Assembly: GCA_028023455.1 (NCBI GenBank)
Contig: JAQFVV010006851.1
Span: 188,001 to 252,000, forward strand
Origin: Epiperipatus broadwayi
Lineage: Eukaryota; Onychophora; Udeonychophora; Euonychophora; Peripatidae
DNA length: 64,000 nucleotides
Direction of reading: 5' to 3'
Position 1 is the first letter of the stretch. Each line of letters opens with the position of its first letter. Of the stretch, positions 47,385 to 58,300 are shown piece by piece. Under the pieces are notes generated by a model, which saw only the letters and a program-made list of their open reading frames with translations, was not told the origin of the DNA and did not search any database. The position numbers and the translations under genes were made by a program.

Positions 47385-47980
47385 TGCAAAGACAACATTA
47401 TGAACAAGTTTTAATTTAAAATTTGATCAATATTTGATACATATATATATATTGTAATGGAATATAATATGCTATCACATTATTTTAAAATTAAAATCAA
47501 AAGGATTATAAATAAAAATTGATTTATTAAAAAGAAAAAAAACTTAACTTAAAAACTGAAATTTAAAAACTGTTTAACGTATATATAGATCACATGATGG
47601 ACAACTTTAAAAACTATTTTGAAAAATAAAAATATTTGAAAGTAATTTTTTGTAAAAAGAGTAAAGATATAAAGATTTGATATTTTTGGAAATAGAAATA
47701 ATATTGATTTCTATAATCTTAGAAAATGGAAATGATTGTCTTATTAATTAAATGATTGTTCAAAAGCAAACTGGTCCTTGAGACATTTAAAATAAATTAA
47801 AGGGTCAGATAAGAGAGTACAAAGAAATTAAATGACCAATGCAAACACCAGAAATGTCAGAACAGACCGTAATTGAAACACCAGAGGATTAGTGACGTCT
47901 TGCCGGTTGAATCCAAAGATTGAATAAGACACTAAAAAAAATATAAAAGCCAAATTATTATTATAATTGTTATCTGAGAG
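47385..47980. other. AT-rich sequence, no feature recognised
   Basis: Lies between the PLE pair and the R-family dimer. Short frames only. Confidence 0.4.
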
Positions 47981-47984
47981 CTGA

Positions 47985-48484
47985 CTATGAATATGTTATT
48001 ATAACTAGCTATCTGTGTCTATAGATCTGAGCACTAATAGCATATATGTATAGAGATGTTATTCTGGATCTACTGATGATTGCTGGTTTAGCATGAAATA
48101 TGTATATTGGTGATTATTTATCTTTTCAACATATATGTGTTCAAGTGTATCAGTGTTAGAAGATAGTGTGGAGAGTTGTGGTTCATGTGAAAGTCTGTAC
48201 TCATATACTCTATATATTACATATATAGTTACAAGTATATAATAAGCCTGTGTGTTTCAGTTATTACATAGTAGAGATGTATGCCCATCCTTGTATATGT
48301 ATTAAATGGATTATGTCCTGTACATGAGTGGTCAGATTCACCTTAGGTCAACATGGGTGTGACAAGAATCTTGGCCTCAGGGTGGCCTTTGAGTGTTCCA
48401 TCATCAGATTTTCAATTGGATAGTTGAAGAGTTGGAGTGTGGAGTATATTGAAGTCTGTCCATTAATGTATGAGGTTTGGCTAT

Positions 48485-48500
<16 letters not shown>
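47985..48500 (+). repeat. R-family repeat: complete HHR part plus left part of the next unit
   Basis: The right (hammerhead) part of one unit, 47,985-48,290, is followed directly by the left part of a second unit, 48,296-48,484. The right part of that second unit is at 55,076, after the LTR element. Together they form a head-to-tail dimer with a unit length of about 0.48 kb once the insertion and AT expansion are removed. Confidence 0.8.
48066..48110 (+). ncRNA. Hammerhead motif in R copy 2
   Basis: Core CUGAUGA is exact, stem II UGCU/AGCA around GGUUU, GAAA, stem III A-UA-rich ending in AUA, then UUGG. The stem I strand next to the core reads CUA rather than CCAA, so stem I is weakened here. 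Confidence 0.65.
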
Positions 48501-48529
<29 letters not shown>

Positions 48530-48541
48530 TATGTGATCATC

Positions 48542-48579
<38 letters not shown>

Positions 48580-48600
48580 GATGATCACACATACTGCAGT
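48485..48600. repeat. (AT)n with palindromic flanks at start of LTR element C
   Basis: TATGTGATCATCACAATAT, an AT tract, then ATATTGTGATGATCACACATA-type sequence on the other side. The first bases of the LTR are mirrored across the AT tract. Confidence 0.85.
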
Positions 48601-50316
48601 CACACATATAAATATTAAACATTCAGAGAATATTAAATATGTTTGGCAGACAAAAAAGAAAAGCGAGCTTGGAAAAATTTACTGAACAAAGAAATGTTTC
48701 AACTAATTAAAAAAAAAAGAGAGGGAATTAGAATCAAAAGATTCTTATCTTTTACCCTCCAAAGTTTGGGTTTTGGTGAAATTAAAATATAAAATTAGAG
48801 ATATTGGAAATGTATATTAAAAAATAAAGCGATAAAGAAATATAAATAAAATGCAAGTTAAAATCCAATTTTGAAAGAAAGTAAAGTTTAAAAGAAATAA
48901 AAAACCTTAAATAGTGCACAAAACAGAGAAAGTTAGACATGACCAAAAGATAAGGATCTGGGTTTTAAAGTACACATTTGACGATAAACGAAATGCATGT
49001 ATGGAGTGTATTTGAAGCAGGATATAGACAGAAATAATAAATGCTTGTCCAAATTTAAAAAAAAAGAAAAAAGAAAAACGTATTAAAATCTGTTTAATTA
49101 AAATCAAGAATATTGAAATACATAGTGCTACGAGAGTGGGTAAAACCAATTTACATATAGTCAAAGGCATAGTAAGAAAGAAGGTGTGAATAAAAGTGAA
49201 ACAAAGGATTGGAAGGACAAAGGCTGGTGGAATTTTTTTAATTAAGAAATAAAAGTCTTTCAAGAGAGATTAGAGCCAGAGACTTCGTGTTGAGAGGGTG
49301 GTAAAAGACAGCTCCGATAATCAACCGATATAGTTAGCAAATATGACTTTTAATATCAGTGCTTCATCTAGAATGGCTGGCTAAGGCCATCATGATCGCT
49401 GGTCGATCCGGACTTACTGCACTAATGGTTCTTGTCAATATGTAATAACCGCCATCGTAGCGCCTGCCGATGGATTCATTTAGTTGCCTTGTCCTTGATG
49501 CCTTGTCTTTGATGCCTTGTCTGAGACGCCTTAACACTCAGAAGCTATATACAACCAAATCTAACCTACGAGCGACCGTCCCTCTTAAAGTAGTGGAGAA
49601 ATCCACGTGACGGTTGGCAGGACATCGGATAAATTTAGAGACTAAAACCTAGGTAAAGATACATACTATTTTTTTATATATTTCAATGTGCACATCGTTT
49701 ACTTAGACAATGGCCACATGCGTTTTGTGAATGATAAAGACATTCTTGAATTTTTTTTTGATAAATACCCAGAATGACGATTTATAAATGTACCATCATT
49801 TATAAAAGTTTTTTATGTGTTCTTTTTCTTGTAGCACTATAGATCATAATCTGTTTTATTTAATGTAAATGTGTTTTATAAATTTGTTTTTATGATTGAT
49901 TTATTCTATTAAATATATTTTTTTCTATTTAAATCTGTCTTGTCTCATTCTTTGCCACGTTCAAAAAAGGATAGTCTAGTCTTAGGGTGGGAAAACTATT
50001 ATTCATTTTTTTTGATTATTGAATTAACACGTGAAATTTGGTGGTGCAGTGTTTGATTCCGTTAAATTTATAAATCATCCAAGCGCTGTAACTCTGTCAA
50101 ATCTTACAGCAGTAGGGAGAAAGTTGATCGGGAAACATAACCTGGGGTTATATCGGTATAGCATACAGGTTCGGTCAAATACGGAGATAGACTCGTCTAT
50201 TTTCGTATTTCTCTCTGCTTGCGGTAACGGAAAGTGGACAATTTTGAATTATTGAATTCCCCATTATGTACACATAAAAGGGAAGTGTAGCCTTCGATCG
50301 TCATGTGCCCATTACA
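48577..50316 (+). repeat. 5' LTR of element C
   Basis: It differs from the 3' LTR mainly by about 55-60 extra bases near 48,605-48,660 and by the AT expansion at its start. It contains three tandem copies of a 17-bp CCTTGTCTTTGATG-type motif near 49,485-49,530. A 74-codon frame at 50,031-50,255 has a counterpart at 54,790-55,014 in the 3' LTR; its few differences are mostly amino-acid-changing, so it is not treated as a gene. Confidence 0.85.
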
Positions 50317-50321
50317 TATTT

Positions 50322-50339
50322 TGGCGGCCAGTTCCGGGA
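50322..50339 (+). other. Primer-binding site of element C
   Basis: TGGCGGCCAGTTCCGGGA lies 5 nt after the LTR end. It starts TGG, the complement of a tRNA 3' CCA, and ends in a GGGA block that would match the T-arm side of an acceptor, as in many retroelements. The tRNA species is not identified. Confidence 0.7.
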
Positions 50340-51650
50340 TCTGAAATTTCTGTGCAATTAATAATCACGTGTTAAATAATTTCATAAGATCACGTAAATA
50401 GTTTTTTAAAAAAAAAAAAATAAGGAAAAAAAATAGATATGTGTTTCAATATATAAAATTAGCGTTGTAAGTTAAAGTGGCGAGAAGCGAAGACGAAGGG
50501 ATAAATTTTTGCTTTATAGTACTTCATATATGTGTTTCATCGTCAAGTGTGTACAAAGAATACAAAAAGGGGGGAATTATTTTTTGTTATTATTACGAAA
50601 GTTTGAAATGTGCAGTGAGGGTTATCATCAGAGACAAGAATATTGCGACAAGTTGTAACGAACAAAGAATTGATTATATCAAATGATTGCTGTAATGTAA
50701 TATAAATCGTTTCAAAAAAAAAAAAGAAAGAGAATAACACAAAGTTTCATGAAAGTTTACGCTAAATAATAGAAAAAAAATAGTTGCATAGCCCAGTAAA
50801 GTTAAAGAATAGATTATCTGGATGTAATTAATTAATGAAAACATAAAATAGTTAAGTTAGAAATAGTGAAACAGTTTCAGTAATGTTGTAATTATAAAGG
50901 TTAAATGATTAACATAGTCGAAGCTAAGTTAAATGAAGAAAATATATATGTGTGAATTACTAATAACATGTCCCATTTTAGTGGAAAATAAAATATTTTA
51001 ATGATAAAAGGGATTCGCATGTATAAGTTAAATTGAAGAAACTATAAGTATTGTCGCATCTTTTAGTTAAGTGAAAAAAAAATATATATGTGATTCTAGA
51101 ATAGTCGCAGGTGTAAGGAAAATATATATATATATATGTGTGTGTATGATCTTGCTTAAAACAGCTGTAAAACTTAAGTGGCCAAATTTTATAAATGTAG
51201 GAGTAGAAAAAATATATATCGAAAGGGTAATGTGGGAGATACAGTCAAACAAAACGAATTTATAATGTATATTGTTAACAGAGGAACGAGTATAGTATTT
51301 AAGTACGTAAATTTAAAAGAATAAATATGTGCATCATTTAATTGAGGTATAGGGGTCAGAGGTAGATGAGTGGAAAAAATAGAGGACAATCATCAAGGTG
51401 GACAGGCAGTCTGGCGAATCTAAGGCAGGTGAACAAGAGGATGAACCAGAGTGTGGATGTTTGGGTTGGCTAGTGATCTGAATGCTAATCGATAAATAAT
51501 ACAGATACTAAAGTGAAGTGAAAACAAAGTAAGTCAAAAGAAGTTGGGTATAAGTCGAGTCAGAAGAGGTCAATAGTAGTAATAATCATTCCAGATATAA
51601 GGAAGGATTAAATAAAAATTATATTCATATGGACAAGGGCTCAAGCCAAA

Positions 51651-52508
51651 ATGGAACTTCAAGAAAAGCAAGTAAAAGAAGGGAATAGAGAGGAGATGAA
51701 AATAAAGGATACAATAGCTTATAGTAATATCATGGATATGTTAAAGCAAATGAGGGAGGAGCAAGAGCAGTTCATGAAAGAATTCGTGGACAGACAAGAG
51801 AGAAGGATAGAAGAATGTATGGTAAAGGTAGAGATAGACCACCAGAAAAGATGGGCTGAAGTCAGGGAAGAAATAAGAAATGAGGTCATCCAGCAATCAA
51901 AGGCTAATGACACATAGAATGGATTTCACCAAGAGATTAAGATGGATGAACAAAGGAGTATGGGACCATGTGCATATGAGGAATCAGAAATAGTTGAGGA
52001 TAGAGGTAGAGAATCAGCAGAATTTGATTGGGAAAAGGACATAGGGTGACCAGAAATGGAAATAAGACAGTTAGATGAAGAGGTGAAAGTAGTTAGAGTG
52101 GAGGATCATAGAATGATGATGATGAGCATACAGGAGAATTTAAGTCAGGTGGCAAAGGTAGTAGCAGGGTTAAATACAAAAGTTGAGAGTATAAAGAGGT
52201 CAACCAATAGCAGCACCAATGCCAACATGGAGGGCATGGGACCAAGAACCAGTGGAGAATGTAGATTCATGGGATCTGGAAATTGCATGGATTATCCTGT
52301 GGCCTTCCACCAATTTCTGAAGGTGCAAGTTTTCACTGGTAACCCTGGAGAAGACCCAAGGAGGCAGGAAAATGGAGAACAATGATGGGAGATGGAATAT
52401 AAGTGTCCATATGAAAGGACAGAGGGCCATGAGGCTAGGGAGCAAACCCCAAATCCCAGAGGAGGCAGAGGTGATGTCAATAGAGGAAAACAACCACCAG
52501 ATAAAACT
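51651..52508 (+). pseudogene. gag-like relic of element C
   Basis: One reading frame runs from the ATG at 51,651 to a TAA near 52,509 and is broken by just three stops (51,915, 52,047 and 52,383). The first part is rich in Glu, Lys, Arg and Gln (QMREEQEQFMKEF, RQERRIEECMVK) and should form a coiled coil. A second helical part (SIQENLSQVAKVVAGLNTKV) precedes FLKVQVFTGNPGEDPR, which resembles the start of the capsid-like region of Ty3/gypsy Gag (F-x-G motif). The tail is Gly/Arg/Pro-rich (NPRGGRGD). No zinc knuckle is seen. Gag would form the intracellular particle packaging the RNA. The single-frame organisation shows loss by point mutation rather than by indels. Family assignment is tentative. 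Confidence 0.6.
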
Positions 52509-52509
52509 T

Positions 52510-53370
52510 AAGGGCAGTCACAGATAAAGGAAGGATTTACTGATAACAAGATTGGAAATGGAAATGGACTATGAGTCATGGAGACTGGACTGTAATATTG
52601 ATCCAGATAGCAGAAAGAAATGATGAGCCGATAAGTGGAAAAAGGGATGGACATTATGATAAAATAAGAAAGGATATGATAAATAATAGTGTGAGGTCAT
52701 AGATAGAGGCTGAAGGCATGTAGGTTTAGATATTGGTAGATAGGTCTGAACAGTATTGGGTGATGTCTTCTTCGTTATTCTTTCATGAATGTTCTGTGGT
52801 GCACCAAATCTTATCATACAGAGAATACAGGGACAGGGGTCCCATTCTCATAATGACTCACTGGATTAAGATTTCCAGTTAGATATTGGACAGATATTGC
52901 GAGTCAATGGTTCAGAGATCAGTCTATGGGGGAAAGAACCCCTTGTATAAATTAAGAGCTATCAGAAAATATACTGAGCTTATGGATGAGCTGGACAAAA
53001 AGAGGCCAGCCTCCCAACCTACCTCGGTAATAGTGACCAGACTTGGCACTTAGGGGTTTATCATTTGCAGCATGTGATGTATGAACAGGTTTAATCGGGT
53101 CACAGAGATATCCTGTGGATCTGAACCTGTATATATGAGTATGAGGCAGAAATAAAATGCATGTAATGCTATGACAAGATTAAATTGGTTCGGCAATGCT
53201 GGTTGGGTCATCAAGAAAGATATATAATTTACCTGATCATGTCTCTAGAGATTAACCTCATTACTAAATCATGTTAGGAATCCGTAAATCTAAAAGGTTT
53301 GAACAGTAGTTGGGAGCATCTAGCGTTCGATGCAAAAATTAAAATTTTTTTTTTTTACAAAAAAAATTTT
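52510..53370 (+). other. Interior of element C downstream of gag relic
   Basis: This is where pol should be, but no protease (DSG/DTG), RT (YxDD) or integrase motif was seen in the frames examined. Confidence 0.6.
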
Positions 53371-53386
53371 AAAAGGAGGAGAACGG
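53371..53386 (+). other. Polypurine tract of element C
   Basis: AAAAGGAGGAGAACGG directly precedes the TGTAA start of the 3' LTR: the plus-strand priming site. Confidence 0.8.
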
Positions 53387-55075
53387 TGTAATATGATGAT
53401 CGCACATACTGTGGTCACACATAATTGGAAAAATTTACAGAACAAAGAAATGTTTCAACTAATTAAAAAAAAAGAGAGGGAATTAGAATCAAAAGATTCT
53501 TTTCTTTTACCCTCCAAAGTTCGGGTTTTGGTGAAATTAAAATATAAAATTAGAGATATTGGAAATGTATATTAAAAAATAAAGCGATAAAGAAATATAA
53601 ATAAAATGCAAGTTAAAATCCAATTTTGAAAGAAAGTAAAGTTTAAAAGAAATAAAAAACCTTAAATAGCGTGCAAAACAGAGAAAGTTAGACATGATCA
53701 AAAGATAAAGATCTGGGTTTTAAAGTACACATTTGACGATAAACGAAATGCATGTATGGAGTGTATTTGAGGCAGGATATAGACAGAAATAATAAATGCT
53801 TGTCCAAATTTAAAAAAAAAAGAAAAAAAGAAAAACGTATTAAAATCTGTTTAATTAAAATCAAGAATATTGAAATACATAGTGCTACAAGAGTGGGTAA
53901 AACCAATTTACATATAGCCAAAGGCATAGTAAGAAAGAAGGTGTGAATAAAAGTGAAACAAAGGATCAGAAGGACAAAGGCTGGTGGAATTTTTTTAATT
54001 AAGAAATAAAAGTCTTTCAAGAGAGATTAGAGCCAGAGACTTTGTGTTGAGAGAGTGGTAAAACACAGCTCCGATAATCAACTGATATAGTTAGCAAATT
54101 TGACTTTTAACATCGGTGCTTCATCTAGAATGGCTGGCTAAGGCCATCGTGATCACTGGTCGATCCAGACTTACTGCACTAATGGTTCTTGTCAATATGT
54201 AATAACCACTGTCATAGCGCCTGCCGATGGATTCATTTAGTTGCTTTGTCCTCGATGCCTTGTCTTTGATGCCTCGTCCGTGATGCCTTAACACTGAGAA
54301 GCTATACACAACCAAATGTAACCTACGAGCGACCATCCCTCCTAAAGAAGTGGATAAATCCATGTGACGGTTGGCAGGATGTCGGATAAATTCAGAGACT
54401 AAAACCTAGGTAAAGATACATACTATTTTTTATATATATTTCAATGTGCACATCGTTTACTTAGACTATGGCCACATGCGTTTTGTGAATGATAAAGACA
54501 TTCTTGAATTTTTTTTTGATAAATACCCAGAATGACGATTTATAAATGTACCATCATTTATAAAAGTTTTTTATGTGTTCTTTTTTTTGTAGCACTATAG
54601 ATCATAATCTATTTTATTTAATGTAAATGTGTTTTATAAATTTGTTTTTTATGATTGATTTATTCTATTAAATATATTTTTTTTCTATTTAAATCTGTCT
54701 TGTCTCGTTCTTCGCCACGTTCAAAAAAGGATAGTCTAGTCTTAGGGTGGGAAACTATTATTCATTTTTTTTTATTATTGAATTAACACATGAAATTTGG
54801 TGGTGCAGTGTTTGATTCCATTAAATTTATAAATCATCCAAGCGCTGTAACTCTGTCAAATCTTACAGCAGTCGGGAGAAAGTTGATTGGGAAACATAAC
54901 CTGAGGTTATATCCATATAGCATACAGGTTCGGTCAAATATGGAGATAGACTCGTTTATTTTCGTATTTCTCTCTGCTTGCGGTAACGGAAAGTGGACGA
55001 TTTTGAATTATTGAATTCCCCATTATGTACACATAAAAGGGAAGTGTAGCCTTCGATCGTCGTATGCCTGTTACA
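53387..55075 (+). repeat. 3' LTR of element C
   Basis: 1,689 bp, TGTAA...TTACA. Nearly identical to the 5' LTR apart from the missing 55-60 bp near the start and scattered substitutions. Confidence 0.88.
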
Positions 55076-55310
55076 ATATATATGAGCACTTATAGCATAT
55101 ATGTGTAGAGATGGTAATCTGGACCAACTGATGATTTCTGGTTTAGCATGAAATACTTATATTGGTGATTATTTATCTTTTCAACATATATGTGTTCAAG
55201 AGTGTGGAGAGTGGTGGGTCATGTGAAAGTCTGTGCTCATATACCCTATATATTACATATATAGACACAGGTATATAATAAGCCTGAGTGTTTCAGTTAT
55301 TAGATATAAT
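55076..55310 (+). repeat. R-family repeat, right (hammerhead) part, copy 3
   Basis: It continues the unit interrupted by element C at 48,484. Compared with copy 2 it lacks about 25 bp after TGTGTTCAAG. Confidence 0.8.
55123..55165 (+). ncRNA. Hammerhead motif in R copy 3
   Basis: Stem I CCAA/UUGG is complete, core CUGAUGA exact, GAAA and stem III (AUA/UAU) kept, and the cleavage position is A after U. Stem II is UUCU against AGCA, one mismatch from the UGCU of the other copies. All core bases are present. Confidence 0.7.
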
Positions 55311-55319
55311 AAGGAAGAG

Positions 55320-58300
55320 AGTCCTCAATCCCACTCAACATAGAACATATCATGAATAACTTTCTTTCACACAGCTATTTCATACATTTCATTTCATGAA
55401 TTAGAAAATAAATACACATACAGGTATGTCACTCATTCCTTCAATTCTTTTAGCAAATGACATTATCCAAAATTAACAGAGAAAAACAGTTATAAAACTG
55501 AATATTTACTAATTACATAAAATAACTACATAAGACAGACACACATATGTATGAATAAGAGTAAGTAAATAATTTCTAAAATATATATATATATATATTA
55601 TGCAAACCTTACAGTAATGGTAACCTGAAAATAAAAATAAAAAACTTTTAATTTATGACAAACTATTACCTATTTTAATCTTTTAAATGGCAATAATTGT
55701 TATCAGCAAGGTTTTACCATTTCTGACACAATATTTCTTTCATACATGTGCTACTCTGAAAGCCAAAAAAAATATACCTTTTTTCAATAAACCCATATAA
55801 AACGTATATATAACCTACATAAGAATTCATATTTAAATAATACTCATTTACCAGTGTATTGCAGCTTACACTTATCCGAGACATTCTAGAAGCCAAGGAA
55901 ATAAAATAAATTAAAAAAACAAATACATAAATAATAAACTTATTTATGTATCTATAGCATATTAATAGCAATAAACAAAAAAAAAGTCACTCTTCTTCAA
56001 GTTAAAAAAAATTCATGTGCAAAGTTTCTTTTCCAAAGTTTATTGAATGACAAAAAACAAAGACGATGATTGCAGATGAATATGTGTTAGTAAAAAACAC
56101 ATGAAAACAAATTCCTATAGATAAATATTCACAATTTTAAATTTAATTCAGCAATCTCCAATGTTCTTAGCAATAGCTAATTGAGCTTGCTTATATAATG
56201 GATAAGTAATAAACTTTTATAATAATGACGAAGATAATAGTTAGACACTTCACCTACATGTCTGTTTAATATTTATCATTGACTTAATTCTGGAATTTTT
56301 TAAATTTTAACAGAAACTTTAGCAGATTTCCAACAGAACCTTAGTTTTCTATAACTTTATAAGTTAACATGGATAATTATTTTGGCCTATAGCTAATTAA
56401 TTGTTCATGGCAAATTTGCAATTCCTTAAGTAATAACTCTTAACATCACATCTACTTTAAATTAATGTTTAACAATAATAGCAATAATATTTTAAGTAAC
56501 CTTGTCAAATCATGTGCAAACAAGTAATGTTTAAACCCATTATTTTTTATGGATCATGCATGTGGAATGAAGAATCAGTGAATGACACTGAAACAAATTA
56601 AATCTCAACAAGGAATTGATTTAAAACAATTAACAATTTTATTATAGTTGAACAACTTTATAGCTATTATACAATAAGATTATGTAAATTAAAAAAGTAT
56701 TTACAAACTGTAATATAAAAATTAACATTATCTAAAATTAAAATATTTATACAACTAATATTACAAGTAAATAAAACGTGAGATAGCCTTCATTCCAACT
56801 TCCTAAAAATAAACTAAATCTTAATTCCTTTTCAGTTCAGCAAAACATCATCTTAAATATTTTAATATACTCTGATATTCTAATACCAGAATATTTAAAT
56901 AAAGAAAAATATATTAATGCCTGCCTTTGTAAATTAAGTACTTATGAAAAAATAATTTCAAATGTACTTTTATAAGTTTTCTATATAAATATGTTAAATT
57001 CTTTATAGCAAAATTACAAAAAAACTAACTATTAATAAATTATATTGCTTGATATTTTGTATTCATTTATTTTATGTTTTACATTCATCATAGCATTCAA
57101 ATCATTCTTTCATTACCCTCATTTCAATTCAAATATGCATTTACTTGAATTTAATGATCTCTGATATTTATAATATCTGTGGGAATATTAATCATTCCTC
57201 TACTATTTTTTATATTATGACAACCATTAAATGTATTAATATCATTTGTGATGTAAGTTATTTCTATATCTCCTCTTGCCTTCACATAATGTATCAACTT
57301 CTAACATTTTACCTATTCTCTATGATGTGATTCCCATGGTGACAGATAGTGATTATAGTATGGGATATGGAATAATAATAATAACTGTAAGAAGTAAAAA
57401 CAAACATCATAATGGATACAGTGATAAAAATAATAGGTCTGTATTTAACAGATACCTAAAATCATGTCATGGTTTTATTTCAGCTTATTGACTGTAAGGA
57501 AGTGCAACTGTCCATTACAAATACTACACAATTATTTGTTACCTGTATATTTTAATAAATTCAAGGTCTGACAATATAACTCGCACATAACATCCTTTCA
57601 AACATATCCCTAAACATCTAGAATTTCATATAACAATTATTCTCCTGATGACCATCCTATATTTTTCATATATTGAATAAGTCTATTAACATTGTAAAAA
57701 AGTACAAGCCACATTACAAAATAACTTACAAATGACTTTTCTAAAAAAACAAGCACAAAAATCTAAATTCATTTCAAGATGGTTTTATTTTTTTTCAAAC
57801 ACAAATTATTTTCATAACAACATACATCAATATTATACATTTATTCATTTGTTGTTACATTATAAGACTTAGAGATCAATACTTGTATATTTCTCTGTAT
57901 CTGAACAGGTACCATTCATAATGATAATACATTAATAACTCAACAATGTTATAAAATGTATACATATTCAACGATTTATGCTAAAACAAATATTTTAAAA
58001 TACCCTTAAATATTTTAAGGCATTAAACTTTCATTCATTTTTTTATAAAGACACATATGATAATAATTATATAAATGATTCATTCAGCTTTTAAATATTC
58101 AAGCAATATGATACATAATCATATTAAAGTACCAATTTAAAAATATTATCAAACAATGCAATATAAATTATAAATAAGATTACCCATGGTTCCAACAATT
58201 ATTAGAACCATGCATGGCAATCTGCTTCTTTATTGACAATACATCCAAACAAATTATCATTATTAATTACCTGCCAGAAAATTATTTTTTGAAAACACAT

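Larger units (their letters stand above)
48577..55075 (+). mobile_element. LTR retroelement C (gag relic, no pol), inserted in an R-family dimer
   Basis: LTRs of about 1.7 kb (48,577-50,316 and 53,387-55,075) are nearly identical. The 3' LTR starts TGTAATATG and ends GTTACA, a perfect TGTAA/TTACA pair. Just inside the 5' LTR is a TGG-starting primer-binding site, and directly before the 3' LTR a polypurine tract. The interior (3.1 kb) has only a gag-like frame, with no protease, RT or integrase, so the copy is non-autonomous or internally deleted. The flanks are the two halves of an R repeat joined at ATATAT, consistent with an ATAT duplication hidden in the AT run. High LTR identity makes it the youngest LTR insertion in the window. 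Confidence 0.88.

Noticed and set aside
50031-50255. 74-codon frame present in both LTRs of element C (also 54,790-55,014)
   Set aside because: The LTRs are nearly identical, so sharing is expected. The few differences mostly change amino acids and no domain is recognised.
52200-52817. Minus-strand frames of 62-97 codons in the interior of element C
   Set aside because: They are shadows of the gag-like frame and the less AT-rich interior, on the wrong strand.
57145-57491. Overlapping 60-71 codon frames
   Set aside because: Low-complexity AT-rich frames without domains, neighbours or conservation evidence.
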